A DNA stretch of 64,000 bases, taken from NCBI GenBank assembly GCA_018136815.1, contig CM030944.1, positions 2,891,834 through 2,955,833 of the forward strand, written 5' to 3'. The DNA comes from Isochrysis galbana (Eukaryota > Haptophyta > Isochrysidales > Isochrysidaceae). Each line of letters begins with the position of its first letter. The stretch's first letter is position 1. Of this stretch, positions 10,296 to 21,572 are shown piece by piece. The position numbers and the translations under genes were made by a program. Below the pieces are notes generated by a model. It searched no databases, was not told the origin of the DNA, and saw nothing but the letters and a program-made list of their open reading frames with translations.

Positions 10296-11335
10296 TGCGA
10301 TGTTTGTCGTGAAGTCGTGAATGACCTATAGTGATCGATCGCACCTCCAGATATCAATTAATTAGTGCGAATCGACACATCGTGCTATGCGAGCCTTTCG
10401 GCAAGACCAAGCGTTTTCGCTACGAGGCTGGTGATTTCGCTCAGTTGTAGCCTACCTTTCTCGTTTTCGATGAATACGGGGGTGCTGAGTTCTAGTGGTT
10501 TCTTAAGTTTGGGCTTCCTCCCCTGGGCGGCTTTATGTGTGCGCATGGAGCAGTGCGTTTTTGGCGGGGTGAGGCCCCTAACCAATGTGGCAAACCTCAC
10601 TAGTGTAGACCCTAAGATCGGTATGTAGCGGTACTCGTGTGACTCAAATTCGACTCTACAAAAATCTCTTTAAAAAAATCATCTGAAGATTCCGGGCTAC
10701 ACGCCTACGTACTAGTCCTAGGTTACCCTGTCACTGACACGACACCGCCCTTACATCCCCTCTCTCCACCTCCTCCCTTTTCCGCCCCTGGCACATCGCG
10801 GTCAAGGAAGACTGTGCGCAACAATTTTAGGCCAAGTACGGCGAACACACCAACATCCGAGTCCAATAACGTCGACATCCCGGTCCATCGCCATCGCCCC
10901 GCCCTGTTGGAAACTAGGGGCAAAGAGCAAAGATGTCTCCAAATTGTGGAAATCAATGTCTCCAAATTGTGGAAAGCGCGTATTTTTTTCTGACCCCACG
11001 ACAACGGCCACCTATTGTCTATGCCTATGCTGTCTTTTCCTTTTCGCTGACCCTAAGGCTACTAGCACTACTAGTAGACCGTAATTGTTAGTACGATACT
11101 CTAGAGCGCGATGGGAAGAGCTCGCATATCTTCTCAGCACAGCCGCACGCCCGACCACTCATTCGCACTGAGGACTGGCAACGCATTCGGCACTCGGTCA
11201 ATACGCACGCACAGAGAAAGCAGATTCCCCGCCCTCCCTCCCTCACTTGCCCTTGCCACATGTGCAGGAGAACACAAGCACCCTCGACGTCAAGTCGCGA
11301 CGAAATGACGACGTACGTCAACACATCACCAATCT
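10296..11335. other. Intergenic spacer, AT-richer
   Basis: Holds a 71-codon minus-strand ORF (10600-10385) with a plausible Lys-rich sequence but no recognised family, possibly part of the adjacent mobile element. TGTCTCCAAATTGTGGAAA is repeated in tandem at about 10932-10975. The stretch 11100-11330 is the downstream flank of the EF-P gene. Confidence 0.3.
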
Positions 11336-12369
11336 CTACGACCCGGTGTTGCGGCCGAGGTACTTGCGGTCCTCGGTATCAACTTTAATCTCCTCGCCCT
11401 CTTCGATGAACATCGGGACCATGATTTGCGCACCCGTCTCAAGCGTGACGGGCTTCTCAGTCCTCCCTCCCGCAGTGTTGCCCTTGGCGCCCGGAGCTGC
11501 CTCAATGACCTTCAGAGACACGGTCTTCGGGACCTGGACGTCAATCGCCTTACCCCTCCACTTCAGCACGGTGAGCGACATCTCCTCCTTGATGAACTCG
11601 GCCTTGTCTATGTCACTCCGTGGAATGCGCTCCTGAAAAGCACACAAACCCAACAGAGGAAGACTCAATACTAGGCAGGCTTGGCGTTCATCCACAAAGA
11701 AGGAAGTGTGCACGGTGCAACAAGCGCGCGTCACAGCCGAGCGCAAGCATACCTCCTCAAACGTCTCCATGTTCATGAAGACCATATCATCCCCGTCAGA
11801 ATAGGAGTATTGCATGTCATCCTTGTCGACCTGCGCGTCGGCGAAGGCCTCGCCTGCCTTCCATGTCTTCTCAAGCGTGTTGCCAGTCTCGAGGTTCTTG
11901 AGCTTTGATCGCACGAACGCGGAGCCCTTGCCCGGCTTCACGTGCAGGAACTCCATAACCTTCCACACGCTGTTGTCAAACCTGGGTCACGGTGGGGAGG
12001 GGTTGGTTCGGCGGCCTGGGGCACCTGTCCAAAGCAGATGAGACAGGGAGAATGCATGGACGCGTAGGCGAGGACTGGAGGGCGCGCCAGGCTGGATCTC
12101 GCTCGCCCGCAGCCGCTGAGCGACGCATGACGGAGAGGGGGGAGAGAGAGAGGGAGGGAGGGGGGAGAGAGGGAGAGGGCGAGGGAGAGAGGGAAGGGAG
12201 GGGGGGAAGGGAGAGGTAGGGAGAGCACACGAGCGCACTCGATGGTGAGTCCGGTCTTGAAGTCGTTGGTCGTACCCATCACGATGGGTTGTGCCGCGCG
12301 CGGCTGCGCCACCAGCCCACGCGACGAGAGCACGTAGGCTTGGGCGAGGGTGAGCGCGAGGGAGAGCAT
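11336..12369 (-). CDS. efp: Elongation factor P, cyanobacterial/plastid type, three exons
   Basis: EF-P binds ribosomes stalled on proline runs and promotes peptide bond formation. Exons are 12369-12239, 11981-11753 and 11632-11336, giving 218 residues. Introns start GTGCGC (phase 2) and GTATGC (phase 0) and end CCCAG and TTTCAG. After a presequence of about 35 residues (LSLALTLAQAYVL, then Ser/Arg-rich) the mature part starts NDFKTGLTIEF. Domain I carries the tip loop HVKPGKGSAF with its modifiable Lys, domain II has YSYSDGDDMVFMN, and domain III has TGAQIMVPMF...DTEDRKYLGR. The combination of a cyanobacterial-type body and a hydrophobic-then-basic presequence points to import into a secondary plastid; mitochondrial import is less likely. 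Intron 1 (257 bases) is mostly CT repeats on the coding strand. Confidence 0.9.
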
Positions 12370-12386
12370 TGCAGAGGGGGGAGAGA

Positions 12387-12425
<39 letters not shown>
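12370..12425. repeat. (GA)n microsatellite upstream of EF-P
   Basis: A near-perfect GA run lies immediately upstream of the EF-P start; on the coding strand it is a CT run and would fall in the 5' leader. Purine-rich sequence continues to about 12620. Confidence 0.8.
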
Positions 12426-13158
12426 TACGATGAGGGAGGGAGAGACAGGGAGGGAGGGAGGAGAAAGAACTATGAAGATGGGGAAGAAGAGGAGAGAAAG
12501 AGAATGAGAAGGGCAGGGGGCGGGGGGGGAAGAGTGGAACGTAGAAAAAGAAGACTTCCACGGGGAAATGTAGGGTTGCAGAGAATAAGGGGAGAGGCTG
12601 GGGGAGGCAGATTTTGGGAAGAGAAGCGTGGGGGGCGGCTGCTCTCTAGCGGCCTCCAACTCTCTCTGGCAGCGCCGGTGCCACAAGCGTCGGCAGATAC
12701 AAGAGAAGGGAGAGGTGAAAACGTGAAAGTATCTTCAAAGACAATCCGTCTGCGAGGAGAGACGCAGGAAGAGGAGATGAAAGATCTCTGCGGCGTCGCA
12801 GACACAAATCTTTTTGAGTTTTGTCCTCTCTCTTCTCTCTGCTCTTAAAGGAAACAAGAAGTCCTCGCGGCTCTATTTTCTCTCCTCTCTCTCCTCACCT
12901 CTCTCCCAACCTCTCTCCCTCGCTCGCTCCTCGGAGGCGCGAGGTTGCGCGGCGACGTAGGAAGTTAAAGATTAAAGAAGAAAAGTGTCGCCCGCCGAGC
13001 CACCCACGAACTTTACAAAGTAGAGAGACCCAAGTACTACCCAAGTACAAAAGTACACTCTACTCGTACATTTGTACGAAACTCAAATAAGGAATAAGGT
13101 GAACGCCCACCTACAATGTGTACGCGTCAGTAATGGTCTCATGTTCACACACACATTA
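12426..13158. other. Intergenic, purine-rich then AT-richer
   Basis: No gene supported. 12430-12620 is GA-rich on the plus strand, likely the upstream region of the minus-strand EF-P gene. ATGTTCACACACACATTA at 13141-13158 is the left copy of an 18-bp direct repeat flanking the next insertion. Confidence 0.35.
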
Positions 13159-14100
13159 ATAATAAAACAACTGAGCGTTAGTACCACTACTCTCACTAGC
13201 CCGGCACCAACACGACAGCCCTCAGCGCACCTGCCCGTACACCTTGGCGTGCTGTTGACACAGATACATACTCCTATGCACCCCTCCAAATCTCCCCCCT
13301 CGCATGCCCCCGGCTCCCATTCTAACTCCCCACAAGTTAAAATGAGGGAAAACCCATTGAGGTGGACCGGTCGACGCCGGCCGACTCTCCGGGAAAAAGC
13401 ACCGGGGGGGGGGGGAGGAACCTCTCGTCGTGAAGAGGAACGGCCCTTACAGCTCTCGCCGCGAGCGGTCCTCGAGGAATAAAAGACTGCGCCTCGAGAT
13501 ACCTGCCACAAGGGTTCTCGTAGGCGCCTTGAGCCTCTCCCTCCTCATCTCCCACCTGTCGCAAGCCGCCCCTCTCCGCCCGTTTGCTTTCGCAAACGGG
13601 TCCCATTTCTTACCGCACTCCATCGGGGGGGGTGCAACCCCCCCCCTCTCCCTCTCTCCATTCTCCTCCTCCTGTGTCCCTGCGGCGCGTCGCCATGCGG
13701 CGCGCCACGGCCTGCTCTCAGAGGTCCTTTGGGGGCTCCCAGAGGGCCAGCCAACAGCCAGGGCAGCTCAGGGGGCAGTGGAGGCTGGGGCTCAGCCCCT
13801 GGCCCCCCCTGCCTCTCCCACGCTTGCCTCGCTGGCCATGGGAGCCGCCCAGAGGCATCTGTCTGCCTGGCGACCAGGGAAGGGGGGGGGGGTCAGCTCG
13901 AGGGCAGGCCCACGCAGGGCGTGGGAGTGCGAATCACGGCCCGCGCCCACTAGGGGTCTGGGCCAGTGTGGTGATTGCCCAGCCCCTGCCAAAGGGCAGG
14001 GGCTGTGGTTGATTGTACGGGCCCACCCCTGGGGGTGTCCGTGATGGAGAGAGGGGGGCGCGAGGCCCCCATTGACCCCTACTTATAAAAGTAGGTTATG
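13159..14100 (+). mobile_element. Repeat family B insertion with an 18-bp target duplication
   Basis: A 942-bp segment lies between two exact copies of ATGTTCACACACACATTA (13141-13158 and 14101-14118). From about 13545 onward it matches an inverted copy at 25165-25660, including GGGCAGTGGAGGCTGGGG and the 3' end GGCCCCCATTGACCCC. It ends in the small palindrome CCTACTTATAAAAGTAGG. A G14 run sits at 13408. No ORF with a recognised domain. The long duplication resembles LINE/SINE insertions. The related 3' motif ATAAAAGTAGGTTG occurs at 39597. Confidence 0.65.
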
Positions 14101-14118
14101 ATGTTCACACACACATTA

Positions 14119-14754
14119 CCTCTCCATATGGAAATAAGCAATAAGCATCAGCTCATGCGTCAGCAGAGTACATGCACTTTTAGGTATCCCCGACAGAATG
14201 ACAGGATGTTCAGTTATTCATTATTCGCATTCACGATTCACGTTCACGTTCACTGGTCACTGGAACTCAGTGCTACTCTTCTTCATCAGGCACATGCGTG
14301 TGCCGTTTTTGTCCCCTCCACACAGACCTGCATATAAGCGGTTCCTGACTATAAGGCGCATGCATATCCTCTACTCTAGAGTAATATTCTTCCAAGAGAA
14401 GGTGTAGAAGGCAGAAGGGCCTCTTTAATCTTTATCCACAAAGGTAGGAGTGTAGGAGTACGAGTATATATCTCAAGGGTCTCAGTCTCCTCTCAAGTTT
14501 TGTTTTCCAAGGCGCGCCTCTTCTCTATTGCTTCCTCTCTCGTCTCGGCCGGCCGAGAAGCTCCTCCCTGCCTCTCTCCCCCTCTCTCCCCCTCTTTTCC
14601 CCTTTCTCCCTCTCCCTCCCTGCCTTCCTCTCCCCCGCCGCCCCCTCCCCGCCCCCATCGCTCTCGTCTCTCTCACCTCTTCGTCCCTCCCCGCTTTCCG
14701 CCTCCCGCCCTCGGTCCCTCTCTCTCCCTCCCCTTCTGCCGCGGGCCTCTCCGG
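14119..14754. other. Intergenic and probable 5' leader of Lon
   Basis: 14119-14480 holds no recognisable gene. 14560-14750 is strongly CT-rich on the coding strand up to the Lon start codon. The frame is open upstream to 14500, so a start further upstream cannot be excluded, but the sequence there is Ser/Pro low complexity. Confidence 0.4.
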
Positions 14755-17700
14755 ATGCTCGCGGCGCATGGCTTCGCAGCCCTCAGCCGAAGGCCGCTCG
14801 TCAAGCGACTTCTCGCGCCGCGCGCCCTGCCACTGGCCCGCGCGCTCTGCTCGGCCGCCGACGACGGCAAGAAGGGCGGCGAGCCCGCCGAGCCTGTCGC
14901 TGAGGCCAAGGAGGAGCCCAAGCCGGCTGCACCGAGAGAGTCATCGCTCGTCTCAATCAACCCTTCGCACATCTCGACACTGCCTCCCGTGCTCGTGTTC
15001 CCCTTCCCGACGAGGCCGCTCTTCCCTGGAGTCTACCAACCCGCCGAAGTTACGGACGAGGCGCTTGCCAAGGCGCTTATGGCCGTGAAGGTGAGCCCTG
15101 TCAAAACAATCAGATGTTGAGTGGGTTGAGGTGGCGCGATGTGTGCGCATGTGGTTCCTATCGATGGATTGACGTGCTGCTACCCTGGCTCGCCGCAGAC
15201 GGTGCATTCTCGCAGGAGGCACGCCATGACTTAGGCCCATGCAGTCTCCGGCCGATGCCGCGCACCTGCCATTCAGCTTTACCCTCATGTGCATCCTCAG
15301 GCCAGCCACCACCCGTACGTTGGCGTCTTCTTGCCTCGGCCGGGCCACACCGTCGTGGGTGGACTGGCAAACGGCGACGCAGAGAGCTCGGAGGATGGCA
15401 TGGAAGGCTATGGGAGTGGCGGACAGACTAGCGAGACCGCCGAGCCGTCGGAGCCGCTAGACGTCTCAATGCTCCACCCCATAGGCACACTTGCCTTGGT
15501 GACCAGACTCACACAGACTCCGCGAGGTGTCCAGCTGCTGCTTCTTGGTCAAAAGCGCGTGAAGGTGGATGTTTGCACGCGCTTGATTCGACGCTTACGG
15601 TCCTATTGCGTGGCACATCCCTAGGCGAGACAAGCATACCTGCGCGTGAAGGGCGGCGAGTGGAGACCGCGTCCCGCACGTGTGCAACCGGAGCTCTGAC
15701 TCCCTACTCTTCTTTTGTGCAGCTCGAGCGTCCTGTACAGACGGCTCCAGTGATGCTGGCCAAGGTGAGCGAGGCCGAGGACATACCCGACGAGCTTGTC
15801 GACGGGCCCTCGCTCTCTAAGGCGTATGCAATGGAAGTCATGCAGACCATCAAGGAGATTCTCAAGCTGAACCCCTTCTTCAAGGAACAGATGCAGGTGG
15901 GTGTGGTTCCCAGGTAGCTAGGGTCCTTGTCCGATGCGGCAGCTGTCACCTGAACGCCCAGGGAAATTCTCGCTGTTATGTTGCCGGACCAGACAGCTCC
16001 CTTCATCAATTTACCTGCTTGTTGGCACTCCTGCTCGCCACTATCCTGCTCATCACGCCGACTGGGCGGCTTTGCAGATGATCCTCGAGCGGAGCGAGAT
16101 CCATGAGGCCGGCAAGCTCGCAGATTTCGGTGCCGCACTCACCACGGCAGAAGCCGAGGAGCTGCAGGAGGTGCGCACGCGTCTAGATGAGGATGGGCCT
16201 GGGGATAAATCTAGGCGTCAATGTTCTGGTCGCCTCTGCAACCGTCTTGACGCTGTGCTCCGTACGCGTCCTCCAGGTGCTCGCAACCCTCTCGGTGCCT
16301 GAGCGCATTGAGAAAACGCTACTGCTCCTCAAAAAGGAGCTCGAGCTCTCAAAGCTGCAGAGCCAGATCTCGAAGCAGGTGCTCGCCATCTCCTACACCC
16401 ACCGCTGCGTCCGCTCGCGTTGTCGCCCTGCCCGTCCGCCGCGCCGCTGCTCGCCGCAATTCGACGACATTGCCTATTGCCTGTGCAGGTCGAGGACAAG
16501 ATCTCGGCAAACCAACGCCGCTACATGCTTCTGGAGCAGCTCAAGCAAATCAAAAAGGAGCTGGGCCTCGAGCGTGATGATAAGGAGGCTCTCATTGCTA
16601 AGTTTTCCGATAGGATCACTCACCTCGCTGTGCCAGCTGAAGCCAAGAAGGTGATTGAGGAGGAGATGGACAAGATCCAGACGCTCGAGAGCTCGTCCTC
16701 TGAGTTCAACGTGACGCGCAATTATCTCGACTGGCTGACAAGCCTGCCCTGGGGTGCGATATCCGCCTCCCACAGATGTCCCTCGCGCAAGAGTGTCAGA
16801 CACACCGTGAGCCCTGCCAGTGCCGCGCTCTCGGTCCTCGGCAGCCCTGCCACTGGCGCCCGCACCCCGAACAGGTATCTATTCGGAGGAGAACCTTCAA
16901 CTGCGGCGTGCGGCACGGGTCCTTGCTGCTGAGCACTTTGGCCTTGAGGACGTCAAAGAACGAATTCTCGAATTCATCGCCGTCGGCGCGCTGCGAGGCT
17001 CCACGCAGGTGGAAGCAAGGATTTTCACGCCGGGAAGCCCTATCGGCTCCCCGCATAGCTACTTGTTGCTGCCCCTGCGCTGCTCGCCCCGGCCACAGGG
17101 TGAGGCTCATGCCCCCATATTCGTGCTTTCTTCGTAAGGGCAAAATTATATGCTTTGTTGGTCCTCCCGGTGTCGGAAAGACCTCCATCGGCAAGTCTAT
17201 CGCAAACGCGCTCGGTCGCGAGTTCTACCGCTTCTCCGTCGGCGGACTGACTGACGTGGCCGAAATCAAGGGACACCGGTGGGCGAGCAACCTCCCCTCT
17301 TGCCCGCAACGCAAGCACCGCATGCTCGATGTGCTCACCCCGTCGGCCACGTGACTCAGGCGAACGTACGTCGGTGCAATGCCCGGCAAGCTCATCCAGT
17401 GCTTGAAAGCCACCAACTCGGCAAACCCAGTCGTGCTTATTGATGAGATCGACAAACTCGGACGCGGGTACCAAGGAGACCCCGCTTCGGCTCTACTCGA
17501 AGTACTCGATCCGTCGCAGAACGCAGCCTTCATGGACCACTATCTCGATGTGCCTGTCGACCTTTCAAAGGTGCACAGTCATCGCTTCGCACACTCACGG
17601 GCCCGCCACGCAACACGCCGCCGCCACCGCCCATCGTCAATAGCCGAGACATTCGACATGTCTACCCTACTTGGACTGCTCGAGCACCGCCAAGTCGACA

Positions 17701-19568
17701 CTATCTCCCCTTCGACCCGAGCCCCTTGCTCCTTCACGGGCCTCGCCGCGTAATGTGCATCACTTGTGCGCTCACCCGACTTCCATTGTGGTGCGCATGC
17801 AGATCCTCTTTTTGTGCACAGCGAATGTGGCCGACACTATCCCAGGCCCACTCCTCGACCGGATGGAAGTGGTTCGGCTCTCCGGATACATTCTCGACGA
17901 GAAGGTATGCGAGGGGCGCGCGTATGGATCACTCTCTCCGTGCACCGGCTTTGCCACGCTGTCTACGAACGCAGCCATGATAATCGATTCAGCCCTCAAC
18001 CAGGGCAGCCAAAGTCACGCTATACCCTTCTAGCTTCGCCAAGGGGCCTCGAGCCGAAGTACTTCCGGGCGTCGACCCACCGGTGTCCGATGTGCCTCGC
18101 TCGGCCCCTCACTTTGCAGGTCCAAATTGCTCAGCGCTACCTCCTCCCCGCCGCTCGGGAGCAAATGGGGCTCACCCCGGAGCAGATGGAGATGCCTCGC
18201 GAGTCGATCGTTGCCCTGATTCGGTGGTACTGCCGCGAGGCTGGCGTGCGTAATCTGCAGAAACACATTGAGCGCATCTGTCGTAAGGTGGCGCTCAAGG
18301 TTGTCCAAACGGTGCAAAACGCGGAGCAGGCCACGCTCGAGGCCGCCGGTCGCGCGCCAGTGCTCGAGGATGACGCCGCCGACGAGGAGGAGCCTGCTCC
18401 CGCCATCGGCGTCAGGGCCGTGCCTGGCGGGTTGGCGCCTCCTGCCGCTGCGGCGGCCGAAGCCGAGGAGGCGGCAGCGGCAGCTGACGCCACGGCGACG
18501 TCCTCACAAGAAGTCTCGCAAAAAGCTTCGCGGGAAGAGGAGGCCCCACAGCAGCCGTCGCTATCCCTACCGGAGATCCGCTACGTGATTGGGCCGGAAC
18601 AGCTAGCCGAGTATGTCGGCAAGACTAAGTACACCAACGAGCGCATCTACGCGACGAACCCTGTGGGAGTGGTGACGGGCCTCGCTTGGACCCCAATGGG
18701 AGGTGCTGTGCTCTACATAGAGACGGCCGCGCTTGGCCCAGCCTCGTCGGGTGTCGGCAGGCTGAAGAGCAGCGTTGAGGGCGAAGAGACGGGCAGCGCT
18801 AAGGAAGGGGGCGACGGCGATGTGGGCCGGGGCGGCGGGCGCGGCGGCGGCGGCCACGCGAGCGTCCGGGTGACGGGCCAGCTAGGCGACGTGATGCGGG
18901 AATCTTCGCTAATCGCTCACACGTTTGCGCGGAACTTTTTACATACAATCGATCCCTCGAACGATTTTTTGGAGAGGTCAGCGCTCCACCTGCATGTGCC
19001 CGAGGGCGCGACGCCTAAGGACGGACCGTCAGCAGGCGTGACCATGGTCACATCAGTCTTATCCGTCGCGACCAACACGCCACCACGCACTGACGTGGCC
19101 ATGACGGGAGAGGTGAGTGGGGCGGGCCGCTCTAGCCCCGTTAGGGGCACCGCCCTCGCGCGCGCCATATCTGCATGCTCCCTTACATCTCATCACTGAC
19201 AGCGAGGTCGGGACTGATCGTCGGCGCCGCACGGCTCTTATTTCTCGGCCCTTGACGGCCCGAGCTATTCGAGCATGGTGCATTGATCTGCGCGCTCATG
19301 CCCTCCAATCTGCCAGGTGACCCTAACGGGCCGCGTTTTGCCCGTCGGCGGCATCAAAGAAAAGGTTATTGCTGCTCGCCGGGCCGGAGTCACCCATGTG
19401 GTGCTCCCTAAGGCCAATGAGCGAGACTGGACAGAGTTGCCGGACAACTTGCGAGCAGGCGTGCATGCGCACTTCGCCGAGAAGTACGCCGACGTCCACG
19501 CGATTGCGTTCGCACGGGGCGATCTGCCGTGCACGAGCGATCCAGGAGTAGAAGCTGCGGAGTACTGA
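14755..19568 (+). CDS. LON: Lon protease, mitochondrial type, 12 exons
   Basis: ATP-dependent serine protease of the mitochondrial matrix that degrades damaged proteins. Exons: 14755-15090, 15301-15564, 15723-15896, 16078-16170, 16277-16378, 16489-16753, 16875-17008, 17139-17278, 17360-17570, 17803-17904, 18120-19112, 19317-19568, about 1,021 residues. The N-terminus is Arg/Ala-rich ([17 protein letters not shown]), a mitochondrial presequence. The LAN domain begins near [13 protein letters not shown]. Walker A is GPPGVGKT (about 464-471) and Walker B is VVLIDEID; an arginine-rich [11 protein letters not shown] follows. The protease domain has the catalytic Ser in PKDGPSAG (about 911) and Lys in GGIKEK (about 952). 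A linker of about 80 residues, acidic and Ala-rich, sits before the protease domain. The donor of intron 2 could be six bases later. Joined exons restore the family sequence throughout. Confidence 0.95.
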
Positions 19569-20248
19569 TTCACCGGCATGTCGCGTGTCTCGCTTGTGGC
19601 CGTCTATGAGCGGGCCCCTAGATGAGCGATGTTGTGCGTGCGTGGCTGGGGCGCCTTGGACCGCCCGATGCGAGTCTGGACGGCCCGTTTTAGGGGCCGC
19701 CCGAGTAGAAACTTCCGGCGCGGGCCCATGCTCCCAAGGCATGCCCGCGTGCTATCGAGAACGCCTTCATGCATTTACAATAGCAGCTTTGCGGATTGCG
19801 GAAGGCTTTCACTAGCGCTTGGCTTGGCAGATGCAGATATGCGCCGATCGCGGGGTTGCCCTCAACGAAGACGCCCCTCTTCAGCCTGGCTACTTACCGG
19901 CCAAGGTTGAGAACTACAACTACTAGCATCGTCATACGCCTAACGTGGCTACTCGCACTCCTGCCTTTGCATGCCTAGATATCATGGATGCTGCTGCGGT
20001 TAATTGTGTCCGTGATGGGTTGTTTTAGTTGGAGCCGGTTTGGTGGCGGATCACATAGGACGGCACAACGGCCCAGCAAGGTTGACAAGTGTGTATGCAT
20101 GATGCGCATGAGTGTCTCCCTAAGTAGGCCTCAACTAAGGGAAATTGAGTTGCGGTTGGTGTTGCGGGTAAGGGGGTTTGCCCGTTTTCCCTCTTGTACA
20201 TTCCCGACCGTTAGGTTTTCCCTCGCGTGACTCCCTCCCCGCTGTCAC
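19569..20248. other. Intergenic, no gene seen
   Basis: Downstream flank of Lon. Short ORFs exist but none has recognisable content. Confidence 0.35.
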
Positions 20249-20620
20249 AGGTCGTTTGCCTTCATTTGGTACCCCTCGTTTCCAAATACGCGATGCGCCG
20301 GTACAAAAAAAATCGTCTAGTATTTAAGCAAAGGCACCCACCTCACAGTGCTCAACCATGTCTACAAATGGAATGGCGGCTGATGATGTAGTACGCAAGC
20401 GATTGCAATGGATCATAAGAAAGATGGACGATAACTTTAAAAATTCATCACACCTCTCTTTCCGCCATATGGCACTTCTAAATCTGCCATCTGCACACCA
20501 ACACACACAGCAACCACAGCCCATCATCACCCCTCTCAACCACAGTTGGTGTCAACGCAAAGTAGCAGTAGCTGAGTACGAGCATGTGAACAGAAAAAGA
20601 AAGGAGCTTGGAAAATGAGC
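20249..20620 (+). mobile_element. Repeat family E, copy 2, with an 86-codon ORF
   Basis: Begins AGGTCGTTTGCCTTC and matches copy 1 (inverted, at 10295) and copy 3 (inverted, at 58324) for 130-240 bp. ORF 20358-20618 starts MSTNGMAADD and contains VRKRLQWIIRKMDDNF and HLSFRHM, which copy 1 shares with substitutions, so the ORF may once have been translated. It ends in a Lys-rich tail. No known domain. The stretch after about 20500 is not shared with copy 1. Confidence 0.5.
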
Positions 20621-20946
20621 ACGGGTCTCTGTGAGGTAGATACTTAGGCCTGTTGCCTACGCCTGTGCCACTTCAGAGGTTGCTGCACCTTCTCACTTCT
20701 TAGCTCACCAAGGCGCAAAGGGTCGTGGGGACGGGGAGCCCCCAAAATAAGAAATAAGCAATAAGCGAAGCCTTCGACCCTCTGTATATATCGATCGTGG
20801 GCGCTACTACTACTATATTTTAACCCCAAATAAATAGGGGATAGGGGGGGGGAGGCGATCAAAAAGAAATGACTGAACGCCTCAGATCGCACCTTCTAGG
20901 AGTGAGTGGCGCAAGTTCCTCATAAGTTATCCGATGTCGATGAACG

Positions 20947-21016
20947 AGGTGCCGGTGGCTGGTGGCAGTGGCAGGTTTGCTAGGTGCCGGTGGCTGGTGG
21001 CAGTGGCAGGTTTGCT
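20947..21016 (+). repeat. 35-bp perfect tandem duplication
   Basis: AGGTGCCGGTGGCTGG and the 19 bases that follow occur twice head to tail without a mismatch. Confidence 0.9.
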
Positions 21017-21285
21017 TTTGTTGCATCGGTGCTTGGGTCGCCGCGACAGACACTTATTGCCCTCGATCCTCGACCTCGAGGCTCGAGGATGCTCGGGCGG
21101 GTTTCCCTTTCCCGCCTAAGGCCTAAGGGTCGTCCATTTCAGCCCATCCTTTAGTATGATTACCGGAAAGCCGGAAAGAAGAAGTTCCACAATAACTTAA
21201 TTAATTAAAGAGGGAGCACACATTTGACATTCTATTTCTGTGCCAGGGCGGCGTCCCTGGCGGCTGGGTGGCGGGAAGCAGAAGG

Positions 21286-21490
21286 GGAGAGAGGAGAGAG
21301 GGGGGGAAGGGTGGCAGGGAGGTGGACGGGGAGAGGGAGGGGGAGGGAGGGGGAGAGAGAGGGGGAAGGAGAAGGAGAGGGAGAGGGAGGGCTAGGGGGA
21401 GGGGGAGGGGGAGAGACAGGGAGAGGGAGGGGCAGGGGGAGGGGGAGGGGGAGGGGGAGAGGGAAAGGGAGATAAGGAGCGAAGGAGGCG
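21286..21490. repeat. Purine (GAGGGA)n tract
   Basis: About 200 bases consist almost only of G and A on the plus strand, ending about 80 bases before the polymerase iota start codon. It could form triplex or quadruplex DNA. Confidence 0.8.
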
Positions 21491-21572
21491 GTGAAAGACG
21501 GAGAAGGGGAGAGAGTCGCAGAGCACCGGCGGTCGCGACGGCTGACTGGCCGACTGGCCCGCTGGACCGTCC

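Larger units (their letters stand above)
20621..21572. other. Intergenic spacer upstream of DNA polymerase iota
   Basis: Contains an AT-richer part (20740-20840), a 35-bp perfect tandem duplication (20947-21016) and a long purine tract (21286-21490). No gene was recognised. Confidence 0.4.

Noticed and set aside
16379..16488. Retention of Lon introns as coding (frames stay open in several of them)
   Set aside because: Family alignment by motif requires their removal, and each has GT...AG ends.
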